The notes beneath the pieces are model-generated. The model ran no database searches, was not told the DNA's origin, and saw only the letters and a list, made by a program, of their open reading frames with translations. The position numbers and the translations under genes were made by a program. A DNA stretch of 64,000 nt from Polytrichum commune (lineage: Eukaryota; Streptophyta; Polytrichopsida; Polytrichales; Polytrichaceae), in assembly GCA_950295325.1 (NCBI GenBank), contig OX485804.1, positions 5,332,001 to 5,396,000 of the forward strand, in the 5' to 3' direction. Shown here one piece after another: positions 44,649-56,229 of this stretch. Within the stretch, counting starts at the first letter, position 1, and each line of letters opens with the position of its first letter.

Positions 44649-46034
44649 TCAACTCATGAATGCAACAGCAAACATTTCACTTCGCATATCCCGGTTCTCA
44701 GCTGGCAGAGTTGCATGGTAATACCGGTTGGGCCGGAAGAGAATTGTGCTCCCTCCTCCATCGGTAGCAAACTTAAGAAGAAGTCCAGGTATGACAAATT
44801 CACCTCCCGAAGGTGATCCTAATTTTGTCCAACATACAACCTCAAATCGAGATGTACTCGATTCTGCAGTTTCCTGTGTGGAAGTGGTACTAGAATTACC
44901 TGCAGTTTCACGGCCACCGAGTCTTAATTTCACTTCACCGCCTCTGGAAATGTAGAGATTATGGAATGGTGCAGTCTCACCACCACCAACTCCAATCCTG
45001 AGCTCTTGGCCTAATCCCACCAGGTTCTCCAGGTGGTGGGAAACTTTAGCTCCAAAGAAAGACACCATGCTTTTGTAAAACTGGCTCCCAATGTAATTTG
45101 CATCTTCAACCAAACAGTGGTCCTGGAGGGTTGAAGGTTGTCTCTGCGAATGCACAACTGCGTTTTCCAAACAACAACCCGGGGCAGGTGCTTTCACTTT
45201 ACCTCGGGTCGATTTTCGGGATCCAGTATGAAGAGGAGTGAATGTATGCACAGTGTTGATCAACCGAGGTAAAGCTTGCGCTTGAAACTCATCCAGAATG
45301 TTAGGCATGTACATGACAAGAACATCCTCCAGGGTTAAGTCTGTCAACTTGTGCTTGCTCAACAACACGTTCCCATAAAAGGCTACGAATGGCTCCTTAA
45401 TCCCCCTCACCTTCTCCTTCATGGATGCCATCCAGGAATCTTTGAACTGAGATGCCTCCAGATTGATTCCACTGCCTGCCATAGCCATCCGCTCCCGTAC
45501 ATCGGAATACACAATCTGTATCATGGTGTCTCCCTTAAGATTGAAGATGTGACGAAGGTATTGAGCCTCTCTTCCCAGCACAGTGCAATGCAGAACAAGA
45601 AATGAAGCATTGGTCTTCGCCTGCTGTGCACTCCACTTTTCGTAACAAGCCACAAAGTCTTCGGCAGATGTAATTGCCTCATCCCCAACCACTGTGTCGA
45701 ACAACAGTTTCGTGTCTGAGTTCCAGTCACATTTGAAGCACCTTCGGGGACCATATTGAGCAAGACAATCTGGGCAGAGCTTGTGGCAGTACTGGAATGG
45801 TTTGGATTTGGCAATTCGCGGCTTGGACGTCATCATCTTCACATTGTTCTTCCACGGACACTTCACCAGATGTAACACATGGTAAGGGGCTTTTCGGGAA
45901 CCGTGGAGGGGGTTCATGCATCCATGTTTCACTCCGTTTCCATCGTATGTTATCTGTACCGTGCTGCCTGCCGCTGTCCATTTCGCTTCGATCACCCTCG
46001 CATGCACCCTTCTCCGTTTCACCACATCTGCCAA
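44649..46034 (-). CDS. Unknown 461-aa protein, Cys cluster plus beta-rich C-terminus
   Basis: A long single open frame. Residues ~1-60 are basic (VVKRRRVHARVIEAKW). Residues ~55-105 hold HLVKCPW, FQYCHKLCPDCLAQYG and CFKCDW, a probable zinc-binding cluster (C..C..CxxC..CxxC). Residues ~110-250 are mixed alpha/beta and the middle is linker-like. From about residue 310 the protein is beta-rich: LGQELRIGVGGGETAPFHNL, FEVVCWTKLGSPSGGEFVIP, LLKFATDGGGSTILFRPNRY then YHATLPAENRD. The pattern GGEF..P..L.F...G..I.F....YH..LP..NR resembles the C-terminal half of double-stranded beta-helix 2-oxoglutarate/Fe(II) oxygenases of the TET/JBP kind. A clear HxD iron motif is not visible, so this is only a hypothesis. 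The first Met may be internal to a spliced exon (TTGGCAG precedes it). Partial copies of both ends flank the gene. Confidence 0.6.
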   Translation of the reverse strand: MADVVKRRRVHARVIEAKWTAAGSTVQITYDGNGVKHGCMNPLHGSRKAPYHVLHLVKCPWKNNVKMMTSKPRIAKSKPFQYCHKLCPDCLAQYGPRRCFKCDWNSDTKLLFDTVVGDEAITSAEDFVACYEKWSAQQAKTNASFLVLHCTVLGREAQYLRHIFNLKGDTMIQIVYSDVRERMAMAGSGINLEASQFKDSWMASMKEKVRGIKEPFVAFYGNVLLSKHKLTDLTLEDVLVMYMPNILDEFQAQALPRLINTVHTFTPLHTGSRKSTRGKVKAPAPGCCLENAVVHSQRQPSTLQDHCLVEDANYIGSQFYKSMVSFFGAKVSHHLENLVGLGQELRIGVGGGETAPFHNLYISRGGEVKLRLGGRETAGNSSTTSTQETAESSTSRFEVVCWTKLGSPSGGEFVIPGLLLKFATDGGGSTILFRPNRYYHATLPAENRDMRSEMFAVAFMS

Positions 46035-47330
46035 CCTCCTCCAACAACCAGATCATAAGGAGCTAAAATTGTTGATAAGTACGTAGTACTAACTTTGAGA
46101 AGTTTTATTCAAATGTGGGATGACAACACCAGCCATTAAATGTAGCAATGTAATGCAAAGACAGTAGACTTCCGTGTAACAGGCTAGTGGCTCTTCTCAA
46201 AATCTAACAACCAGATCATAAGAAGGTAAAACTGCTGATGAGCGGTACTAACTTTGAGAAGTTTAATTTAATTGTGCAGTGACACTGACACCAAGCATCA
46301 ATGTAACATTATAATGCAAAGATAGTTGACTTCTGTGTAATAGGAGTGGCTCTTCTCAAAATCTATCAACAACCAAATCACAAGAAGGTAAAACTGCTGG
46401 TGAGTAGTACTAACTTTCAGGAGTTGTCTTTTAAACTTTGTGCGGTGACAACACCAACCATTAAATGCAGGACTGTAATTTAGCGATAGTAGACTTTCTG
46501 TTACCTAGTGGCCCTTCTTAAAATCCTTCCTGGCGATAGTGTTGGATCAAGCTAAGAGGTCATGCCAACGTGAGGTCCATATCCTTGTTAGGTCTCCTAT
46601 TGACACTTAATTCAGTAGCACTAGTACCCATCTCCCATGCCAAAAAGATTCAACAATAGAAGAAGAAAATGAAAAGGAAACCAAGCAATCCAAGCAATCC
46701 AAGCCGTGACAAAAGTGAAGCATGGCTCGAGTGCGAACTTGTAATTTCTCTTCAATCGCCTTTGTTTCGCCACATCTACAAATCTCCAGCAACCGGAGCA
46801 TAAGAAGGTAAAACTGTTCATGAGTAGTACTAACTTTGACAAGTTTGCTTTAAATGCGTGGTGATAACACCAGCCAAATGGAACACTGTAATCCAACGAT
46901 TATAGACTTTCTGTAATCTAGCGACTCTTCTCAAAATCCTTCCTGAGCATAGCGCTGGATTAAGCTAATAGATCATGCCGATATGAGGTTGATATTTCTT
47001 GTAGGGTCTCCTATCGACACCTGATTCAGTAACAATAGTACCCCTCTCCCATGCCAAAAAGATTCAACAATAGCAGAAGAAGAAGAATTTAAAAATAAAA
47101 ACCAAGGGATCCAGGTCAAAACCATTAACAACCAGATCATGGGTACACTGCTGAAAACTAACTTTGACAAGTTGCGGCGTGGAATAGCAGCTGTGATTTT
47201 TTTAAATGTGCGGTGACCACACCAATCATTACGTGTAACAATCTCATGCAGACGATATTAGACTTTATATGATCTAGAGGCTCTTCTCCAACTCCGTTCT
47301 GAATATGATGATGTCTTCAGCTAATATATC
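46035..47330. repeat. ~165-bp repeats upstream of the 461-aa gene, with a broken exon copy
   Basis: Direct copies near 46045, 46205, 46375, 46795 and 47130 share CAACCAGATCATAAGAAGGT, AAAACTGCTGATGAG, TACTAACTTTGA.AAGTT, GTG.GGTGACAACACCA and GGCTCTTCTCAAAATC. A copy of the gene's own 5' edge lies at 46735-46795 (minus strand DVAKQRRLKRNYKF against DVVKRRRVHARVIE). This indicates that exon start and upstream DNA were duplicated together. A second duplicated block (GACACTTAATTCAGTAGCAC, CCATGCCAAAAAGATTCAA) occurs at about 46600, 47010 and 47380. Confidence 0.7.
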
Positions 47331-47339
47331 ATGCCAATC

Positions 47340-48090
47340 TATGAGGTTGATATCCCTGCTGGGGTCCCCTACCGACACTTGACTCATTCAGTAGCACTAG
47401 AACCCCTCTCCTATGCAAAAAAGATTCAGCAAAAGGAAAAATCAATTTAAAAAGAAAGCAATCCACGTCGTGACAAAAGTGAAGCATTGCCCGGTCACAT
47501 GGCAAGAAAGCTAATTTCTCTCAAGTTTCTCAAACATCCAAGTGTTGCGATAACTAACCTGCTTGGCAGCCGCCTTCCATTTCTAAAGTATCTATATGGA
47601 TTAGATATTGTACGTACGATGGGTTGTAGCAAGGCATCATCATGCTACCTTCTCGTCGCTCCCGCAACTTGGTAGGTAGCAGGAGGAATCCTGCTACAAC
47701 CCGTAGCAAGGCAACATGTGTATGATATCATATGTAAGCAACGACCATGTTGCAAGGATAATGTCCTACGGTCTATAATCGGCGTGCTCATGTCCAATGA
47801 CTACATGACACATGACGCGTCAACGAGATTCGAGATGGTCAGCACTTCGTTGCAATGACTAAGCCACTGAGGAATATTTTTCCTACTTGCTACAGACGGT
47901 TCATATCATATATCGGTTCAAATTTACCGACGATCAGTACCAGATTGTTATTTTTTTGGGTCAAACTTTTTTTCTCAGCTTCTAGTGTCCCCCTAAAATG
48001 GTTGCAATGATCCACACGGTGAAACATCTCCATCAACATCCCAAGGTCAATTAAATTTCAAATGCCGGTATGAAAGTACATTCAGTCATA
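47340..48090. other. Intergenic, no gene recognised
   Basis: Continues the duplicated block to about 47470, then unique AT-rich DNA. A ~60-codon ORF at 47487-47675 shows no domain. Confidence 0.45.
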
Positions 48091-48096
48091 CCTTCG

Positions 48097-48233
48097 TCCT
48101 CATAGCCAGAGGAACTGGCCGAAAAATCTTCGGTTTCGGATTCTGAATAACTAATACCTCTTCTCGCACAACTCCTACCAGATCCTCGCCGTCCTCGCCG
48201 TTCTTGCTCCTCGGAGTCTGTGGAGCTCGCCAT
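48097..48233 (-). CDS. Possible first coding exon, Ser/acidic-rich
   Basis: The minus strand reads MASSTDSEEQERRGRRGSGR then SYSESETEDFSASSSGYEDE, ending at GACGAAG with the donor GTATGACTG. Strong Arg/Ser and acidic bias suggests a disordered N-terminus. It is on the same strand and ~2 kb upstream of the 461-aa ORF, so it could be that gene's first exon. No intervening exon could be placed. Confidence 0.35.
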
Positions 48234-48239
48234 TGAAAT

Positions 48240-50690
48240 GTGGTGCACTCCTCAAAACAACGATCCACAATCCACAAGTGTAGTACTACCAAGTCTAACC
48301 TGTAGTTGTCAATAGCGTGCTGGTGAAAGGTTCGGCCCACTGGTAAGATCCCACAACGTCGTCATCATCATAATCCCTCCAACTACACTTACTTCACAAG
48401 ATATTCCCACGACAAATATAATGGGTCACACATCCAATTTAAATCACGTTGGACTAATAATACCGGGTCACCAATGCTAAATTTGATGCCATATGATTGA
48501 AAATGGTAGTACCAATCTCAAGAGAAGCTATAAGTTACCTCGCCATTCGATAATTGTCACTTGAGTGCCGTTAGCAATGAGAGGAATCCCATTCCACTAG
48601 GTCATGTAGAACTGTCTCGTTCACACAATCCCACATAACTTATAGCCAGGCTAAGATTATTGTGTAGATGTCACAACATCATGTGGGATTAATTGAACAA
48701 CTTCACGTGCAAGTAAGAAGTTTAGAAACGATACAAAAGGTCTCAAGTCTTCGTGACCCTCATCAGTTGATTCAACGCTACTTCTAAACAATGCTTCTAG
48801 CAAACTGATAATTTGTTAATTCACAAAAGAGTCAGAGCCACATGCTTGTAAACGATAGGCACTGAGAGGCATCATCCAGCGATATCCTTTTGTGACTGCA
48901 TGAGAAAAGCCTTACACTTTCAGATGTCGATGTAAACAGCCACTTTTCCTCAAGGAGGTACCCCCGCCCAGACCAGACCACCGAGGTATATTTTAGTTTC
49001 ACTTCTAGAACAATCTATATAGTTTCTTCGACCATGTAGTCTTTGAATATGTTTCTAAACGAAAGGCAGCTCCAAACACAAGAGAGCTTAACTCTGCTTT
49101 AAAACGTTTTAGCAGCTCCAAACCAGATTCTCAATAATGGGAACACTAAACCCCGTGATGATAAGTCATAGCATGCAAGAAGAGATTTCAAAGTGAAAAA
49201 AAGAACACCACTGCCTACCCACATTATCCCCAAAAGAACGACATTATCATCCGGTGTGGAATTTAGCTAGTGTCCCTCTATACTTCCAAAAAACAATTCA
49301 CTCGGCCTACCTCAGCACTACATTGTCCTAATTCACCATAAATACCTTCTTTCTCGCTCAAACTCCCGGTATACTACACCGCCATAGCCAGCAAATTCAT
49401 CAGCTCCCAAACACCTTCACAAAATTCCACACTCCCGAGTCGCGACATTGACTCCAGATAATTCAAACTTCCCACACCTCATGCATGCACGCATGCATAA
49501 ACACATACATACACGCAGCTCCACACCTAGATTCCAGCCTACATAAATTACACTCGGAACTTCAGAACCCCGAGTTCCCCCCCTCCCGACATTCCGCGGG
49601 CAAATTTGGTAGCAAGTTTTCGTACATTCGGAAGCTCGAAGCTCCCCTAACCCAATTTTTAGTAGGAGCCGTAAGTAGAGGGAAGGGGGGAAAGAGAAAG
49701 AGGTGCAATTCAAACCCTGGCGACGAGGCAGCAATCATCATCATCAGCAGCAGCAGCAGCATTCCAAAGCTATTTGCGTGCACACAGTATGAATAAATAT
49801 CTATCAATGTATGTGTGCGTGGGTGTGGAGAGTATGTACGTACCGAGAGAGCATTTTGTGTGAGGATCTAAGCTTAGCGGCGGAGCATTGAGGAGTTCCC
49901 TCGTGGGAGGAAGATGAGAATAAATAAATGCGGGACGAAGATGCGCACGCGACTTGAGAAGCAACCACACCCACACGGCCGAGAACTCTAAGCAAGAAAG
50001 AGGAGAGAGGAGAGAGAAGGGCGTAACCTTGACCCGCCCCAGCTAGTTGAGATAATTAGCTAAGTGACGAGTTAGTGAAGATTAGCTAACCACAATTCTA
50101 GCTAACTAAAATCATGGCCTCACCACCTAGTTAGGAGAATTAGCTGAACAGTATGAGATAGTATGAGATACTAGAATTAACTAACTTATATGTTAGTTAA
50201 TTGATCACACAAGCCGCACATCCTAGTTATGACTATCTAAAGGTTGGCCAATTTAAGAGAGAAGTTAAGGTTGCTCGATCGAAGTTATATTCAACTACCC
50301 CAAGTCTTGAACATGACACTAATTATGGTACATTTTCATTTCGTGGACCACACCATTTGTGTTTCATTGTGATTGAATTCAAATAATATAGTATAATTAT
50401 AACTAAGTAATATTTGTTGTCTAAATTTGGACATTGAAATGATAGTTTAATGTTATTCTATTGTTTTAAAGAGTGTGGTCCACCTCGTAGCAGGAGGGAG
50501 AACGGAAGAGAGATGGGGAAATGAAAGATGGGTATTCAAGAAAAAACAAAAACAAAAACAAAAACCTTCACATAAGCAAGGTCCCAAAACTTAGCTAACT
50601 CCTAGCTTGATAACTTTTATTAAAAACCTTCATTACTTAAAAGGTTTTGCGGCCGTGAGATCGATTAGCTTTCATATAGGTAAGTTGCCT
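48240..50690. other. Intergenic; possible minus-strand promoter region
   Basis: No recognisable protein. Around 49420-49990 there are overlapping ORFs on both strands in Cys/Pro- or Ser-rich low-complexity sequence, an (AGC)n run near 49746 and a GA-rich run near 49997-50020. This composition is typical of a 5' UTR or promoter, but I find no coding exon to attach it to. Confidence 0.4.
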
Positions 50691-50701
50691 CATATATTAG
50701 G

Positions 50702-50924
50702 TACACTAAATATGATATTTAGTGTCACTAATTGTTTGGAGTTACAAAATTCTATATAATTTTACTATTGATGTAATATTTTTACCAAGTGAAGTTTTTA
50801 ATGTTCTAAAATGTCCAAACAACCAATTCAACATTTGTTGGTAGAATTTGAGATATACAATACATAGAAATAGCATTTGCGTAGTTCCAAATATTAAGTG
50901 ACACTAAATATCATATTTAGTGTA
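50702..50924. mobile_element. TTTAGTGT-family MITE, 223 bp, complete
   Basis: The left end, TACACTAAATATGATATTTA then GTGTCACT and TTTGGAGTTAC, is the inverted form of the right end, GTAGTTCCAAATATTAAGTG then ACACTAAATATCATATTTAG and TGTA. Each end is itself a near-palindrome. The interior matches the other copies (TTTACCAAGTGAAG, GTCCAAACAACCAATTCAA). TA at both edges fits a TA target (Tc1/mariner-like); alternatively the ends are CACTA..TAGTG. Confidence 0.85.
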
Positions 50925-50929
50925 ATTAT

Positions 50930-53340
50930 TTTTACCCGGTCTCACGTGCGAGCACAATATAACTAATTTGAGTGGTTACTTACTCAAACTAGATGCTTAA
51001 CCAAGATGTGTGGCTAGACCTTTATTAACCTAATTTTTAACCATATGGTACATCCATGAGACTGATTAGCTCTCATAAAGTTGAGCGACCTCATGTGTTA
51101 GCTAATTCTCTTAACCGAGCAGTGCAGACATAATATAAATAATTTGAGTGGTCACTTACTCTAACCAAAGCCTTTATCTATGAAGTGCGGCTAGACCTTA
51201 GTGTGGGTGGAAAGTTAGCATGGAAAAGAAAGGAGAAAGACAAGTCCAACGTCACCACCAGTGTGAGCTATAGAGTTGTTTCATTTTCAAGTTGGTTTAA
51301 GTCTATATGTACTCCCAAAACGGACATAACGAGAACTATAAAGGTCCCAACGATTTTCGAGAGTGAACACCTTGAACAACGGTGGACAAGCTAGTTTGCA
51401 CCTATCTCCCTCAAGGGCAAGCCCCTAGGTTCCCACATGGTTGGTTCAAAATATCCAGTTCACCCGAATGACTCCAAGTATGATTGGTGGACCATAGGTG
51501 GTAAGGTACTTTAGCCTAAAAGCGACACTTTAGGAAACCTTTCCTATTTCAAGCATGCTAAATAGCTTGCAATTTTTTCAAAACAAACCTATACATAATC
51601 TATAAAATAAATTGTAAAAAATAATGCAACCTACAAAAATTTGCAAAGTTGCTCTAAGAAATGAGCATTATACTCTCCACCTAAGGGGTTCCATTGATGT
51701 TGAATTACTAAATGAGTAATACTTTAGTTAAAGTTTTGCTATAACTCCAAACTAACCCAAGGGAAACAACCAAGGTACTAGATCTCAAGGAAGATTGAGC
51801 TAGTCTTTAAGGATTGATGTCATATTGGATAACAATCTATGTTTTTTATTCCTTCATTCCTCTTCATTGGACTTAATTCACACTCTTGTGGTTCCTTGAT
51901 GCTTTCTCAGTCGTGTGTGAGTTTGTCCTATGTGCATAGACTCCTATACATCACTCTAATTTCCACCTTCTATGTCAGTCATGCAGCTCTTTCAAGTTTT
52001 GGCAATAGTCATTGTATCAGCAATGGTCTTTTATATTGGGCTATAGTCTTCCAAATGATCCTTCGTCCATTTCGAATTAGTAATTATTTCTTAATTATAA
52101 TGACATTTAATCCAATCCAAACACACATGAAATTGCCTCTTTCATTTATTTATTTTCCATTAGTTTCAATTAAGAATTCACTTATCTCAAAATCTTCATT
52201 GCTACACAATACACAAAGCTTGCTCAATTCCTACAATATCTTTGAAGCAACCATATAGGTTTATAGGCTATAGTCACTTAGTCATAAGTTAATAAGCTTC
52301 AAAACTTAGCCTAGCCTAATTCCAATCATCACACACTCTTCTTTATAATCATATCAAAGCATGTTCTTTGTCGAAGTCCTGGACGATTGCCAACCAAAAT
52401 GTCATCATTAATCTCAAAATTTTATCATGTTTCATCAATTCTTACCAAGTCTTAGTCATCAAAACCATGATTAAACTTTCTTTATGTACTCTACAATATT
52501 ATTTTACCACTCTTATAGATGGTTCCTTGATGTCACCAACTTTTGCTCGATTGTGGTGGGAGTTGTTAAACCTCTACATGTCATTGCCTTTGACTATTGC
52601 CCTTGTACTATCTCATGCTATTGATTTTCCTTCCATGATTCTTGACGTGGTTCCGTCACTCCTATAGTTTGTCTTTCAATGCTATTAACCCTCACTTAGT
52701 CATGATTTCCTTAATATATTAATACTTCATACTATGGCCTTGGGATCTCCACAGTTTAGGCTATAGTCGATTCTTCCATCATGGAGGCCCTCCTCCATCC
52801 TTGGTGTATAATGTGCCACTCCCTCTCTTAATTCCACCAAGTTCCTTTCATGGGTTGATACTATTGCATGTTTTGGGTCTCATGTCTAATAAGCATCAAC
52901 GTTTCTATTCCTAAGGCTTCACTCTCATAATTCTCCTCACATTCCTTATGTTTCATTCATTGGCTTCATTCACTCTTACGTCCTTCATCATAGTTGCTCC
53001 ATGTTTTACTCCACTCGTTATCTCCATAAAGAAAACATCAATCGACGACTTGCACATTCATATATTAGATCTTAGCCATTCAAATATTAAATATAAAAGC
53101 ACCAAGATTTGCTCAAACTCCAAACCAAACCATTCATGTACATCCCCCTTAGTGCATGCGACATTTCTACACTTTGGATCTCATCTTCCTATATTAGTGT
53201 TCATTCAGCCGTCACATGTGTGAATAAGACATTTTAATCTCTCATCTATCTATGTCTAATCCCTCTCAACTTTCTTGCCTATAGCCTATTGCTCTACAAC
53301 TATGGCCTTAGCATATTTAGCATGTAATTGTAACCTCCGA
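50930..53340. other. AT-rich spacer, no gene recognised
   Basis: Several plus-strand ORFs of 60-139 codons at 51839-53223 are pyrimidine-rich and rich in Ser/Leu/Ile/His, with no domain. They are most likely chance frames in skewed sequence, possibly the antisense of an old degraded element. A segment near 51410-51455 (CCCTAGGTTCCCACATGGTT) is the inverse of one near 340-360. Confidence 0.45.
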
Positions 53341-53343
53341 AAC

Positions 53344-53372
53344 TACACTAAATATGATATTTGGTGTCACCA
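53344..53372. repeat. Solo end of a TTTAGTGT-family MITE
   Basis: TACACTAAATATGATATTTG then GTGTCACC matches the family's left end. No partner end is found nearby, so this is a remnant. Confidence 0.55.
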
Positions 53373-53379
53373 ATTCTAA

Positions 53380-54480
53380 TCGTCTTAGAGTATTAGTATG
53401 CAAAGTTGGATATTTTGATGCTCAAAATAGGGAGACTCTGGTGAACTAATAGGGAGTTCAATTTACTTGCCTCTTTGGGAAAGTGTAACTAATTATTTGC
53501 AAAGAATAAAAATTCAAAACAAATAGTATTCCTCATCATTTCCTCTACTCTATCTTTGAAGAATGTTGCACAAACTTCAAGCCACTATTTATGGTCGAAT
53601 TAGCTTTATTTTTGTTTTTGTATATCTACCTTAACCGTTGTGATTGACCAAAGTTGGTGCTCTTTTAAAGCACTTTTGCATCCTTCTTACATTGCTACTA
53701 TGAATGACAGACGTGGTGTTGTCTTGTACTTAGTGTTGCATGTGATTAATCACTTTCAGCACTAACTTCCTCGATGTCACCATTGCACTCACTTGTTGAC
53801 GGCTTAAGGATGAATAATGGGTGTCGCCAAAAGGAAGGTGTTACTTTAAGGCACTCCTACCTTAGGGTGCAGTAGAATTCAAGTGTTGGAAAGGTCACCC
53901 CTTGACTACTAAGTGAACGTGTGAGTGCGGGCCACACTGATTTTCTAGTCAAGGTGAATCCCATTGTCACAAGTTCCTTAATGTGGGGTCCAAGATGTCA
54001 GGTTTTACATCAAGTCTACATAAAAACTTTCAACCAACACATTGAATATTACTTCTATGTAGGACAAAGTAATCAAATAATCACCCATTCATTTTCTAGA
54101 AAATAAATTAATGTGGCCCACACTAATTTTCTACTATAAATTTAACATGGGTTGAAAATTAATGCAACCCACATCAAACTCTCACTACGAGGATTAGCAT
54201 AGATTGTAGAAAATTATTGTGGATCAAAATAATATGATTATTTAGTGTACTTACACTTCAAATCAAAGATGTATTACAAAGTACCATATCATATCACCAC
54301 TCTTATTTTATTATCAATAGATTATAATACCATATACTAATAGTAATAAACACACACACAATCACCCTTAACCACCTTTATGAAACCAAGTTAGCATAGT
54401 ACTTATCCCATACGTAGGTATTCACTTTCTTTTGTGTGTGAGCTCCAAAGTAGGTGTGAAATTCTATATTTTGTAATTGA
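53380..54480. other. Spacer, no gene recognised
   Basis: AT-rich. A partial TATTTAGTGTA near 54239 may be another eroded MITE end. A short (AC)n run lies near 54349. Confidence 0.45.
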
Positions 54481-54489
54481 AGTATCTTT

Positions 54490-54915
54490 AAACTTTCTCA
54501 AAACCTCATGTTTTGGTAGGGAATTCCACTCCATTGTTGACAATCTATGATGTTTAAGGAGCATTCAAGTGGTGTCAAAAGGTCTCCTAATTTTTGGTAA
54601 AATAAAGGGGAGGCATTTGACCTTGGTCAAAGTATGGATATGCAATGATGAACTTTGACACGAAAATTTCTGAGGGCACCAAAAATGAGTGCCTTGAAAG
54701 TCTAACAACGAGTTCATTTTTAAAAGATTGTAACTATATATATTTGTACATGTACCTTATTTTTACATAGCCATCTTTTGACCAAAGTCGAACACCTCTA
54801 CTTCAATGAACCGAAATTGGGGTTTTTGACATCACTTGAACAGTCATGAAACATTTTAAATTGTCATAAATGAGGCAAAACTCTCCACTAAAACACAATG
54901 TTTTTGAGAAAGTTT
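54490..54915. mobile_element. Foldback/MITE-like element, copy 2
   Basis: Terminal inverted repeat AAACTTTCTCAAAA (54490-54503) pairs with TTTTTGAGAAAGTTT (54901-54915). The interior follows the order of the copy at 8533-8896, including CATGTTTTGGTAGGGAATTC, AAGGGGAGGCATTTG and GCAAAACTCTCCACTAAAAC. There is no coding content. Confidence 0.7.
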
Positions 54916-55039
54916 AGGGATGATGGAATTACATAATGTTATTTTCACACCTAGTTTGGAAGTTAACAAGTACATGCAATCACAATGACTATCCCAATTA
55001 CTGCATGTGGTATTAGTTCCTAGAACACACACTATTTTA

Positions 55040-55440
55040 CCAAGTCTTAAAAATCAACGAGGGCTGAATTTTTTACCAAGTGATACTAAATGCATGAATG
55101 CATGCTCGTTTACCATAAATCTCAAGAAAATGAGTGGGTGCTTCAAGGTGCTTGTAGATTGACAAAAAATTTAAAAAAAAAAACTATATTCAAACACATG
55201 CTTGTGAGTGAATAATAAAACTAGGATGAATAATGCTAGTACTTTCAGTACATAATGTTGTTATGAATAGTATTTTTAGTGAATAGTGCCAACATGAACA
55301 TTGCTTCCTAGATCTTTGGGCAACACTAATTTTATAGCATAAAGAAATTCAATGTCACCTTCACTAATTTCCTATGTGCACTATCAGCCCTCCCTCGTTA
55401 ATTGGGATAATCAGTGTACTTATGTTTTTAACTTGTTTCA
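55040..55440. repeat. Dispersed repeat, copy B (partner at 36.10 kb)
   Basis: The same block order as 36100-36480, ending in TTAATTGGGATAATCAGTGT then TTATG. It contains no open frame equivalent to the short ORF of copy A. Confidence 0.55.
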
Positions 55441-55602
55441 TAGAGACGGTTAACCCCTGAGCTACGGGAGGGAGGGAAATACAGTAAAACCCTTCTCATT
55501 GCCCTTTACTTATCTTATTTTATTGTAACTCTAATGTGAAATGGGTGAAAACAAGGGTGATGATAAGATAATATTCATGCTCCACTTAGAAGTAGTATTA
55601 AT

Positions 55603-55792
55603 TGGTCCGAGATGACCTTAAACTACTGGATGATGGTGGAGAGATACCCAAATCTCAAGGAAGAGGTTGGCGGTTCGAATCCCGGCTGTGAAATCTCCTC
55701 TCTACTTGACGGAAAACTTGCCAAGTGGTGAACTGCCTCCTGTGCTTTGGCGCTAGCCTGTCGGCCTTCTGTCTCAAAATAAAATAAAATAA
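55603..55792 (+). mobile_element. tRNA-derived SINE, copy 2
   Basis: The A box region is TGGTGGAGAG and the B box region GCGGTTCGAATCCCGG (a canonical tRNA T-loop match). The body ends TTCTGTCTC followed by an AAATAAAATAAAATAAA tail. The exact 13-bp duplication AAGTAGTATTAAT flanks it (55590-55602 and 55793-55805). Better preserved than copy 1. Confidence 0.9.
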
Positions 55793-55810
55793 AAGTAGTA
55801 TTAATATGGC

Positions 55811-56227
55811 TACACTGAATATCATATTTAGTGTCACTTACTATTTCATATTATGCAATGCTACAATTATTTATTGTACATCTCATTCTTTTTAATCAAA
55901 AAAAATGAATTGGTTGTTTGGACATTGTAGAACATCAACAACTTTACTTGGTAAGAAATTACATGAATATTAAAAGATAGAGGAATGTGTATTTTTGAAT
56001 AGTAAGTGACATTAAATATCATATTTAATGTCACTTACTATATGGAATTGCACAGTGCTAAAAATGTTTACTTTACAACTCATCTTTTACCAACAATGGT
56101 TGAATTGGTTGTTTGGACATTATAGAACATTACAATCTTTACTTGGTAAAAATATACGTTAATAATAAAATACATAAGAATGTTTTTCTCTAAATAGTAA
56201 GTGACACTAAATATCATATTTAGTGTA
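55811..56227. mobile_element. TTTAGTGT-family MITE, head-to-tail dimer with a shared middle end
   Basis: The left end TACACTGAATATCATATTTA, right end AAATATCATATTTAGTGTA, and a complete inverted end pair in the middle (AGTAAGTGACATTAAATATC then ATATTTAATGTCACTTACT, 56001-56040). Both halves contain TTGGTTGTTTGGACATT and ACTTTACTTGGTAA, so they are two copies of one ~220-bp unit fused through one common terminus. Confidence 0.8.
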
Positions 56228-56229
56228 GT

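Noticed and set aside
51839-53223. Run of plus-strand ORFs up to 139 codons
   Set aside because: Pyrimidine-rich skew explains the open frames; no domain or consistent codon pattern is seen.
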